A stretch of DNA of 6,970 nucleotides from an uncultured Acidimicrobiaceae bacterium (GTDB taxonomy: Bacteria; Actinomycetota; Acidimicrobiia; Acidimicrobiales; Microtrichaceae), in the NCBI GenBank assembly GCA_937868025.1, contig CALMLJ010000366.1, forward strand, positions 1 through 6,970, read 5' to 3'. This document shows positions 1 through 6,755 of the stretch, piece by piece. The translations under genes and the position numbers were made by a program. Under the pieces are notes generated by a model, which did not search any database, was not told the DNA's origin, and saw only the letters and a list, made by a program, of their open reading frames with translations. Numbering within the stretch: position 1 is the first letter of the stretch; each line of letters starts with the position of its first letter.

Positions 1-71
1 TCGTTCCGTCGAACTCGAGCGAAGCGTCCGCCGGCTGGGGTGCCGCCGGGATGGCGCCGGTTGGCGGTCAT
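1..71 (-). CDS. N-terminal fragment of a further gene with the shared motif
   Basis: Only the first 23 codons are inside the window. The ATG at 71-69 overlaps the TGA (70-68) of the preceding gene in an ATGA junction, as at the junction before it. The visible residues begin MTANRRHPGGTPAGGRFA and are clearly related to the start of the preceding 183-residue protein and, more loosely, to the start of the ArdC-like protein. The upstream Shine-Dalgarno is weak (GCGAG), so coupled reinitiation is likely. Nothing can be said about the body of the protein. Confidence 0.7.
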   Translation of the reverse strand, partial: MTANRRHPGGTPAGGRFARVRRN

Positions 72-85
72 GGCTGCTCGCTGGG
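26..85. repeat. Direct repeat copy 1 over a gene junction
   Basis: This copy spans the end of the acidic protein gene and the start of the partial gene. By eye it closely matches 571-633; the core ggttgg(c/t)ggtcatggctgctc differs at one base. The core encodes the end of one protein (Glu-Gln-Pro-stop) and the start of the next (Met-Thr-x-Asn-Arg). Boundaries are approximate. Family-level conservation of the motif or duplication of the junction could each explain it. Confidence 0.6.
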
Positions 86-619
86 GCCGTTCGGGTCCCA
101 CGCGAGCGCTTTGTCCAGGTCGAGGATCGATGGACCGTGTCGACGGATCACCTCGGGGTGCGATTCGCCGAGCCGGTCCCGCTCCTCCTCGGGCGCTTCG
201 AACTCTGTCCAGTAGTTCGGGCCGTCGCTGTCGGTCATCTGGCCGACGAAGTAGAAGAGCTCGTCGGTGCAGCCGGGCAGTTCGAGAGACCAGAGGTCCT
301 CCTCGTCGATGTCGTTCAGGTCGTCGTCGATCAGCGCGACCGGCACCATGTCGTCACCGCCCTGGTCGTTGGACTCGACGAGGAGGTATCGGGCGGTCGG
401 ATGGTGGTGACGGAGGATCGTCGCCGCGAGTTTCGCTCCGAGCAGTTCGGTTCGACGTCCGAGGCGGCTGAACTCGGTGACGCTCGTCCCGAAGTCGTCG
501 AGCAGTGCGGCGACGCGGTGGGTTGCGTCGTCGAGTTCGACGTTCGAGGCCTCGGGGTGGTCGACGGGAGCGAACTGGCCGCCGGTGGGGGTTCCGGGCG
601 GCCGTCGGTTGGTGGTCAT
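68..619 (-). CDS. Acidic hypothetical protein with shared N-terminal GTPxGGxFA motif
   Basis: A 183-residue protein I do not recognise. It starts at an ATG overlapping the previous gene's TGA (ATGA, 619-616) with GGAGAG five bases upstream, and ends in TGA overlapping the next ATG. Residues 1-19 (MTTNRRPPGTPTGGQFAPV) carry the motif also seen in both neighbours. Residues about 30-80 look helical then strand-forming (AKLAATILRHHHP, ARYLLVES). Residues 84-108 are dense in Asp/Glu (GGDDMV, LIDDDLNDIDEEDLW). By hand count there are 38 acidic and 14 Lys/Arg residues, so the protein is strongly negative. No transmembrane segment or signal peptide is seen and there is one Cys (107). Its place after an ArdC-like gene allows an antirestriction or DNA-mimic role, but charge alone does not prove it. 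The same open frame runs upstream to 1318, where it is only a shadow of the ArdC-like gene. Confidence 0.82.
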   Translation of the reverse strand: MTTNRRPPGTPTGGQFAPVDHPEASNVELDDATHRVAALLDDFGTSVTEFSRLGRRTELLGAKLAATILRHHHPTARYLLVESNDQGGDDMVPVALIDDDLNDIDEEDLWSLELPGCTDELFYFVGQMTDSDGPNYWTEFEAPEEERDRLGESHPEVIRRHGPSILDLDKALAWDPNGPSEQP

Positions 620-633
620 GGCTGCTCTCCGGT
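571..633. repeat. Direct repeat copy 2 over a gene junction
   Basis: This copy spans the end of the ArdC-like gene (ending GEQP-stop) and the start of the acidic protein gene (MTTNRR). It pairs with 26-85 in the same orientation, and both copies place the ATGA overlap at the same point. Outside the core, the similarity follows the codons of the GTPxGGxFA motif with several substitutions and a codon-length gap. Confidence 0.6.
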
Positions 634-2076
634 GTTCTCGTTGGCGGTTGCGGTCACGTAGCCGTCGAACGCGACGACAGCGCTGCGGAGCGGGCCGAGG
701 CCGGCGGACTTCATGTCGATGCCGGCGCTGCGGCGCCAACCTTCGATGTAGTGGGCACTGATCTCCGACGAGTCGATGCCGTGGTGGGCGAGGGCGAGGG
801 CGGCGAACGATTCGGCCGCCACCTCCTTCTCCGCGGACCGCTCCTCGGCCTGAGCGTCGGTCGAATGCCCGAGCAGTGCGTGGCCGAGCTCGTGGGCGAG
901 AGAATGGGCCCGGGCCCGGGCGTCGCCGCCACCGACCCCGGTCCACACATTGATCTTCGATTCCGAAGCCAACCAGTAGGCGATCGCTCCTCGGTCCTGG
1001 TGGTCGGTGTAGACCACCTTGATCCCCATATCGGCGGCGAGACGCTCCATCTGGGAGATCGCCGCGTCGGGATCGCCGAATCCGGTTGGGCGGGCTGCAG
1101 CGAGAGGCTCTTCGACGAGGGGGTACTCGTCGCCGTCCGTGCTCGACAGCGGGAACTCGAGGTGTGCACCGTGGAAGCCGCGTCGCGAACGTGCGCAGCG
1201 GAGCTCGTACTCCTCGTCGGTCTCGTCGGCCTTCTGCTTCGGCTTCGAGCCGGGCTTCCACCACACCACGGCAACACCTGGTTCCCCGTCGATTGGCGTC
1301 CGGCCCTTCTTCGCCCACGCGTTGATGTTGAGGTGCGGCTCCTTCAACCTCTTGAGAGCGAGAGCCATGGCGGCGTCGGAGTCGGCCTCGTCAGCGTCTT
1401 CGGTCTCGTCGAGGGCGTTCGCCCAGTGCTGGGCGAGCACGAGCATCTGGTTCGACGGTGAGAAGCGGGCGACACCGTCGGCATCTTGGCGGCGCCACTC
1501 GACGTACAGCTGCGCGATGGCAGTGGTGTCGGTCTCGAGCAGTCCGAGAAGGCGCCCCTGAGCCGCTGCGAGGCGCTCGTCGGTCTGTGCCCAGTGCTCG
1601 GCGGCAAGCGGATGGCACTCGCCGCGCCCCGCCTCAGCGAGCGCCTTGGAGATCGTGCGTCCAAGGCTCGTCTCGGTGCTCCCGCCGTGTTGGTGGCAGG
1701 TGGTCGCCGGGGAGCGGACAGCGTTTCGGCACCCGCGCACCTGGCCTTCGACTCGAGCGCCTCCGCGGTAGACGGGTACGAACCCGTAATCGCACTGGAC
1801 GATGTCACCGATGTCGACGGTGACGGTTCGGTCGAGGATCGGCCCGGATCGGGTCACGTGTTCGACGCCGGCGACGGGCCCCGACGGCTTGGTGCGCTTG
1901 GGGTCGCAGCGGCGGCACAGTCCGGAGCTGCGTTTGGTCGACGTGCCACAGGACGAGCAGGGGGTGCCGTCTGTGATCGCGACGTCGGATTCGCTTCGGC
2001 TTGTTGGGGCGAAGCGACCGCCGACGGACCCGGCGGCCCCGGCGCGATGTCGTGCGTTGGTGGCCATGGACCGCAT
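616..2076 (-). CDS. ArdC-like antirestriction protein with N-terminal zinc-binding clusters
   Basis: A 486-residue protein. After a short tag (residues 4-24) come two possible zinc sites: C40-x2-C43-x10-C54-x2-C57, and C116-x10-C127-x2-H130 followed by GG, with C95 a possible extra ligand. Residues about 200-325 resemble the ArdC ssDNA-binding domain: FSPSNQMLVLAQ (205-216), W254 with GRTPIDGEPGVAV (258-270), and FHGAHLEFPLSSTDGDEYP (301-319). Residues about 330-470 are a zincin: HELGH at 395-399, a Glu near 416-422 as probable third ligand, and a late HYIEGW (442-447). ArdC-type proteins bind ssDNA and protect incoming plasmid DNA from restriction. Compared with what I know of the family, an acidic segment of about 30 residues (219-249) is inserted in the ssDNA-binding domain. 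The gene starts 30 nt after the methylase-helicase. The ATG at 2076 is the first possible start, since an in-frame TAA lies at 2109-2107; the ATG at 2067 aligns better with the shared N-terminal motif. Its TGA overlaps the next ATG. Confidence 0.85.
   Translation of the reverse strand: MRSMATNARHRAGAAGSVGGRFAPTSRSESDVAITDGTPCSSCGTSTKRSSGLCRRCDPKRTKPSGPVAGVEHVTRSGPILDRTVTVDIGDIVQCDYGFVPVYRGGARVEGQVRGCRNAVRSPATTCHQHGGSTETSLGRTISKALAEAGRGECHPLAAEHWAQTDERLAAAQGRLLGLLETDTTAIAQLYVEWRRQDADGVARFSPSNQMLVLAQHWANALDETEDADEADSDAAMALALKRLKEPHLNINAWAKKGRTPIDGEPGVAVVWWKPGSKPKQKADETDEEYELRCARSRRGFHGAHLEFPLSSTDGDEYPLVEEPLAAARPTGFGDPDAAISQMERLAADMGIKVVYTDHQDRGAIAYWLASESKINVWTGVGGGDARARAHSLAHELGHALLGHSTDAQAEERSAEKEVAAESFAALALAHHGIDSSEISAHYIEGWRRSAGIDMKSAGLGPLRSAVVAFDGYVTATANENTGEQP
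625..630 (-). promoter_or_regulatory. Ribosome binding site of the acidic protein gene
   Basis: GGAGAG ends 5 nt before the ATG at 619, inside the last codons of the ArdC-like gene. Its position supports the 619 start over the much longer upstream open frame. Confidence 0.65.
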
Positions 2077-2096
2077 GTGGGTTGCCGAAGCGGCCG

Positions 2097-2103
2097 CTCC
2101 TCC
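2097..2103 (-). promoter_or_regulatory. Shine-Dalgarno-like GGAGGAG, distant from the ArdC-like start
   Basis: GGAGGAG lies in the 30-nt gap after the methylase-helicase TAA. It is 20 nt before the ATG at 2076 and 29 nt before the ATG at 2067, farther than usual. No in-frame ATG, GTG or TTG lies closer, so it may help reinitiation by ribosomes finishing the upstream gene, or it may be fortuitous. Confidence 0.4.
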
Positions 2104-2106
2104 GGG

Positions 2107-5100
2107 TTAGGCGACGAGCGCCTCGTCGCTCTGGTCGGCTGCCTCGGCGACCGACCTGTCGGTCGGGGATCCGACGGAGGCGACGCTGGCCTGACGCAGC
2201 TCCTCGTCGATCGCGACCAGTTCCGCTTCGAGGGCGGCGAGCTCGCCGTCGCCCGCCCACGCCGCTTCGGACTGCGCTGTGAGAGAGGCGATCTCGGCTT
2301 CGGTGGTGGCGATCTCCTCGTCGAGTTCGGCGATGCGTCCGGGGCGGATGTTCAGGAACGTCGCCCACAGGTGGTGAAGCGTCGGCGCCGCTTCGTCGCG
2401 GAGATCTCTGGCGCTGACCTCGAAGGTGAGGAGCGGGTCGTAGTTGAACGAGAACTCGGCGTCGATGCGGCGGGCGCCGCGGCGCCGCATCGTCAAGGTC
2501 ACGCGGGAGTTGACCATGACCTGGTGGTCTCGGCCGCCGAGCACCTCGATCGCCATCTCCTCGGCGTCGAACGGGGTCGAGCTGTAACGGCGAGCGAAGG
2601 CAGGGTTGGAGTTGAGTGCGCCGTCGATGTGTTCGAGGATCAGCAGCCCGTCACGGAGCCGCACGTTGTTGGACATCGCGACGCCGAGATCCTTGATCAT
2701 GGAGCGCCGGTGCCGGTTGGTGCGAATGTGGCCGGTGCGGCTGCGACGATGCTTGGCGATCAGGTTCTCGAGCTCGGCGCGTCGCAGCAGGGCTGGGTTG
2801 CCGGAGGCGACGGCCTTCACCTCGGCGAACGTGAACACTGCATCGCCGTCGACATCTTCGATGGCCCGAGCCTCGCTGCGGTACACCTGCTCGATGAAGC
2901 GGGCCTTGCGTTCGAGGGTTCCCCACATGAAGGCGTCGAAGGAACCGGTGACGACGTAGCGGTAGATCCGGACATGGTTCGGGTTCCCCTGCCGGACGCC
3001 GCGACCTTCGCGCTGGCGGATGTCGGAGGGCCGCCAGGGGGCGTCGAGGTGGTGAATGGCGGTCACCCGATCCTGAATGTTGGTGCCTTCGCCGAAGGTA
3101 CCGGTCGAGCCGATCACGACATCGACGTCGCCGTTGCGGCATGCGGCGAACAGGGACTCTTTCGCCTTGTCGGTCTTGGCGTCCTGCACGAACCGGATTC
3201 GGTCGGACTCGAATCCGCGTGCGACGAGCTGGGACCGCAGCTCGGCGTACATGTCGAATCGGGTGGAGCCGGGGGTGCCGAGGTCGCAGAACACGATCTG
3301 CAGGCCGTGGCGGTTGCGTGCGCACCGGTCGACGCATCGGCCGATCTTGCCGCCGTCGCTGGGAGCGTCGAGCCCGACGAGGCGGGGGTCGAGGGACGCG
3401 TGCCGGGCGTCGGTGGAGAGCTTCAAGAAGTTGTCTTCGTCGGACTTCACCATTCGGGCCCGGATCTGGTCGGCGCGCTCCATGAACTGCTCCATGGCTT
3501 CGGCGAGCTCGGGCGAGCAGTCGACCGTTTCGATGCTGCGCGTGCAGTCGGGCAACGCCAGGTCGAGATCCTCGTGGGTCTGGATGTCGGCGAAGCGGCT
3601 GAACATGAGGACCATCTCGGGGGCGTTCGAGAAGCGGGCGATGCGCGACTTCATCCGCCACCCGGTGCCTGACGGATCCATTTCGAGTCCAGTGACGACC
3701 TCGGCGAACGTGGCAAGCCAGGTGTCGAACTCGGCGAGCCCGGCCTCTTCGAGCGACGACGGGTCGACGTAGTGGTGCACGACCCACAGCTCGGCGAGCG
3801 TGTTGCTGATCGGGGTGCCGGTAGCGAACACGATGGCCCGGTTCGGGTCGTAGGTGGAGCGGATCCAGGCGAGCTTTGCGTCGAGATCCGACGCGGTCTT
3901 GGACGGGTTGCCGGTGGCGATGTCGGATCGCGTGTTGACCGCAAGGTTCTTGTACCGGTGAGCTTCGTCGACCCACAGAGCGTCAACCTGCAGGTCCTCG
4001 AAGGACACGGCGGTGTCGTCGCGCTGCTGGCCGAGCACGAGGCGTTCCAACTTCGCTTCGAGCGCGCGTTTGCGGCGTTCGATCGCCTTCACGACCGATC
4101 GCTGCTCGGTGTTCTCACCGATCGCCGCATCGAACCGTGCGATCTCGTCGCGGATGTAGTTGGCCATCGACTCGTCAGAGAGTCCGATCCGACCGAACGC
4201 GTTGTGCGTACACACGATCGCGTCCCAATCACCGATCGCGGCGGCCGCGACGAACTCGGCACGCTCGGATGCCGAGGTCTCATGGCGGCCCGCGGCGAGC
4301 ACGTTCGCCTTCGGGTACAGCGACATGAAGTCCGCGGTGAACTGCTCGAGCATGTGGTTCGGGACGACGATCATCGGCTTGTTGACCAGCCCGAGCCGAC
4401 GCGACTCCATCGCCGACATGATCAGCGACGCGGTCTTGCCGGCGCCCACGTCGTGTCCGATCAGGGTGTTCCCGGATGCGACGACACGCCACACGACATC
4501 GCGCTGATGATCGTGGGGCACGAACGCCGGGTTGAGGCCGGGGAACGTCTGGTGGGAGCCGTCGAAGTTGCGGCCGCGGTGGGATCGGAACCGGCGGTTG
4601 AACTCGGCGAGCAGGGTTTCGGTGCGGTCGGGGTCTTCCCACACCCACTCGCCGAACCGCTCCGCGATCTCGGCGGCCTTCTCGTTGACCGCTTCGGTCG
4701 CAGCGTTGTCGATCCGCTTCAACTCCGCCCCGTTGACGAAGATCGACTCCCACACGCGGAGCGCCGACATGTTGAGCATGCCCTGGACGATGTCGAACGT
4801 GTCCATCCAGGGGGTTCCCCAGGTGCCGGCCGTGAGCGACGTCGAGTAGTCCTTCCGAGGGCCGGGGACGACCTTCCACTGGCCGACCTCGGCTGCGTGT
4901 TCGACTTTGATGCCACCGCCGTAGCGGCCGGGGGAGACGAGCTCGTTGACGAATGCGGCGATGATCTCGGGAGCGATCCACGCTGCGCCGAGCCGGGCGG
5001 CAACCTCTTCGGGGGTCGCATCGGCGGGCACTACCTCGGCGAGAGCGGAGATGTTGGGCTCCGCGCCCGCTGCGACCGCTTGGGCGTGACGGGTGCGGAC

Positions 5101-6750
5101 GTCGCCGGACAGGTACTCGTCGGCCATCATCCAGCGGCCGGTGAGCGGGTCGGCGAACGCAAGACGCTTGTCCGTCAACTGCTCGTGAACCGAGTCGGCG
5201 GTCCAGCCGAGGAGTTCGGCGACCAGGTCGACATCGAGACCACCGGTGCGGTCGAGCGACACTGCAATCGCGCTCGCCAGGTCGGTGACGACGACCTCGG
5301 CCTCGGGCGCTGGTGCGGTCAGGCCGATCTCGAGGCTGGCGACAAGTGGCCAACCCGGGTCGACACGGAACCCGCCGAGCTTCGGGTAGCGGGGTGCGGT
5401 GGCTGTCCCGCCAACTCGTCGGAGGGAACCCCACCGCTTCGTGTAGGCGGCGTGCAGTTCGACGACGTTGTCGCGGCTGTCCCGGTCATCGAGCATCGTT
5501 CGGACGGCGTCGCGCAGTTCGATGAGGGCCGTCAGTTCAGCCGCCTCTCGGCCAGCGTCATGTCCGATCCACCCGTCGATTGCGGTGAACCGTTCGAAGC
5601 CGCTGCCTGCGATCCTGATGGTGCCCGGCAGAACCTTCGTGTCGGGAGTGGCGGCGGTCGGGTCGAACGACGCGAGCGGGGCTGTGTGGTCGAACGTGTG
5701 GGTGGCAGCGACGGCGTCGAAGACTCGTGCGACCGTCTTGGTCACTTCGCGTTGGACGTCGGCGCCACGTTCGAGGCGCCACGTCACCGAACCCGAGCCG
5801 TACATGCCGGATCCGACGGCCAGTTCGCCGACGACGCCGACGGTAGGGGAGCCGACATCGAACAACGTGTTCATCGTCGGGATGGTGTCATCGCGGTTAC
5901 GCATGTAGCGGGGGATCTCGAGGTCGTAGCGGCCGGCGAGCTTGGTGGATGCACGCCACGAGGCGTCGGCGAGGCGAGGGGAGCCATCGGTGTCGTCACG
6001 ACGGAAGATCAGGAGGTCGGCGACGACGTTGGTCCCCATGTCGGCGAACGTTCCTTCGGGGAAGCGGACGACACCGAGGAGCGAACCCCAGCGGGCGATT
6101 TCGTCGCGGGCTTTGGTGGTGCCGGCGTCGAGCGTGAAGCGTGACGTGACGACTGCGACGACGCCGCCGGGGCGGACGAGGCGGAGTGCCTTGGCGATGA
6201 AGTAGTTGTGAATCGCAAGGCCTGCCGGATTGTCGATCGGGTCGTAGGGGGTGTCCTTGCCGAATGGGACGTTGCCGATGACGAGGTCGAACGATCCGGC
6301 AGGCGCGGTGAACCTCTCGAATCGGCTGGTGACGATCGTGGCTTCGGGGTGTCGGAGCCGTGCCGCTTCGGCGGTGACTGGGTCGGCTTCGACGCCGACG
6401 AGCTCACCGACCGCGTCGTCGAAGAACAGTCCGGACCCGCAACCGGCTTCGAGGACCCGACCGCCAGTGAACCCGAGCGAACGACGGACGCCCGACCAGA
6501 TCGAGGCCGCCAGCCATGGGGGCGTGTAGAACGCGGTGGTTGTAGCCCGCTTCGCAGCCTCCAGCTGTTCCTCGTCGAGCGTCGCGATGATCTCGGAGCG
6601 GTGCGGCGAGTGGTTCTCGAGCATCTTCGCCGCCGGCCCCCACCCGCGCCACGCGGCGACCGCTTCCATCTCTTCCGCGGTGACGGGCTCTCCGTCGATG
6701 CTCCGGGCGATGGCGCGCAAGGCGGTGAGGTGGGACTGCGTGGCGTTCAT
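2107..6750 (-). CDS. Large N6-adenine DNA methylase-SNF2/DEAH helicase fusion (DarB-like)
   Basis: A 1547-residue protein. Residues about 70-250 form a Rossmann methyltransferase: YTPP at 75-78, SAM-binding VLEAGCGSGLFF at 99-110, and motif IV GNVPFG at 159-164, an N-[VIP]-P-F variant of the NPPY/F catalytic motif. About residues 510-560 include DEYLSGDVR (544-552), a stretch I associate with DarB-type phage/plasmid methylase-helicases. The helicase covers about 740-1300: HDHQRDVVWRV (746-756), Walker A GHDVGAGKT (765-773), DEAH (928-931), FATGTPISNTLAELW (975-989), motif V near GSTGTFGEGTNIQDR (1214-1228) and motif VI QREGRGVRQGN (1246-1256). Residues about 1472-1521 are rich in Glu/Ala/Leu and probably coiled coil. 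No restriction nuclease motif was recognised. The frame stays open to 6873, but the ATG at 6750 is preferred because it lies 5 nt after the macro-domain stop and begins a sensible protein; the upstream extension is Arg-rich and overlaps that gene. No good Shine-Dalgarno is visible, so coupled translation is likely. It probably modifies or remodels element DNA against host restriction; a defence role is an alternative. Confidence 0.9.
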   Translation of the reverse strand: MNATQSHLTALRAIARSIDGEPVTAEEMEAVAAWRGWGPAAKMLENHSPHRSEIIATLDEEQLEAAKRATTTAFYTPPWLAASIWSGVRRSLGFTGGRVLEAGCGSGLFFDDAVGELVGVEADPVTAEAARLRHPEATIVTSRFERFTAPAGSFDLVIGNVPFGKDTPYDPIDNPAGLAIHNYFIAKALRLVRPGGVVAVVTSRFTLDAGTTKARDEIARWGSLLGVVRFPEGTFADMGTNVVADLLIFRRDDTDGSPRLADASWRASTKLAGRYDLEIPRYMRNRDDTIPTMNTLFDVGSPTVGVVGELAVGSGMYGSGSVTWRLERGADVQREVTKTVARVFDAVAATHTFDHTAPLASFDPTAATPDTKVLPGTIRIAGSGFERFTAIDGWIGHDAGREAAELTALIELRDAVRTMLDDRDSRDNVVELHAAYTKRWGSLRRVGGTATAPRYPKLGGFRVDPGWPLVASLEIGLTAPAPEAEVVVTDLASAIAVSLDRTGGLDVDLVAELLGWTADSVHEQLTDKRLAFADPLTGRWMMADEYLSGDVRTRHAQAVAAGAEPNISALAEVVPADATPEEVAARLGAAWIAPEIIAAFVNELVSPGRYGGGIKVEHAAEVGQWKVVPGPRKDYSTSLTAGTWGTPWMDTFDIVQGMLNMSALRVWESIFVNGAELKRIDNAATEAVNEKAAEIAERFGEWVWEDPDRTETLLAEFNRRFRSHRGRNFDGSHQTFPGLNPAFVPHDHQRDVVWRVVASGNTLIGHDVGAGKTASLIMSAMESRRLGLVNKPMIVVPNHMLEQFTADFMSLYPKANVLAAGRHETSASERAEFVAAAAIGDWDAIVCTHNAFGRIGLSDESMANYIRDEIARFDAAIGENTEQRSVVKAIERRKRALEAKLERLVLGQQRDDTAVSFEDLQVDALWVDEAHRYKNLAVNTRSDIATGNPSKTASDLDAKLAWIRSTYDPNRAIVFATGTPISNTLAELWVVHHYVDPSSLEEAGLAEFDTWLATFAEVVTGLEMDPSGTGWRMKSRIARFSNAPEMVLMFSRFADIQTHEDLDLALPDCTRSIETVDCSPELAEAMEQFMERADQIRARMVKSDEDNFLKLSTDARHASLDPRLVGLDAPSDGGKIGRCVDRCARNRHGLQIVFCDLGTPGSTRFDMYAELRSQLVARGFESDRIRFVQDAKTDKAKESLFAACRNGDVDVVIGSTGTFGEGTNIQDRVTAIHHLDAPWRPSDIRQREGRGVRQGNPNHVRIYRYVVTGSFDAFMWGTLERKARFIEQVYRSEARAIEDVDGDAVFTFAEVKAVASGNPALLRRAELENLIAKHRRSRTGHIRTNRHRRSMIKDLGVAMSNNVRLRDGLLILEHIDGALNSNPAFARRYSSTPFDAEEMAIEVLGGRDHQVMVNSRVTLTMRRRGARRIDAEFSFNYDPLLTFEVSARDLRDEAAPTLHHLWATFLNIRPGRIAELDEEIATTEAEIASLTAQSEAAWAGDGELAALEAELVAIDEELRQASVASVGSPTDRSVAEAADQSDEALVA

Positions 6751-6755
6751 GGGTT

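Noticed and set aside
620..1318. Upstream extension of the acidic protein frame
   Set aside because: This part overlaps the ArdC-like zincin region in another frame and is Arg/Pro-rich. The ATG at 619 with its ribosome binding site and ATGA overlap is the supported start.
505..1461. 318-codon open frame on the plus strand
   Set aside because: Antisense shadow of the ArdC-like gene crossing into the acidic protein gene; no supporting motif.
2463..2492. 10-bp stem with a 10-nt loop inside the methylase-helicase gene
   Set aside because: It falls in Arg/Ala codons (RRRGARRID) where repeated CGCC/GGCG makes such pairing likely. It has no T-run and is far from gene boundaries.
1486..3672. 728-codon open frame on the plus strand
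   Set aside because: It is antisense to both the ArdC-like gene and the methylase-helicase and crosses their boundary, with no domain or start signal.
3772..6144. 790-codon open frame on the plus strand
   Set aside because: It lies fully antisense to the methylase-helicase, whose motifs are unambiguous. The translation is low-complexity, rich in Gly/Val/Asp/Arg, with no recognisable domain, as expected for an antisense frame in GC-rich DNA.
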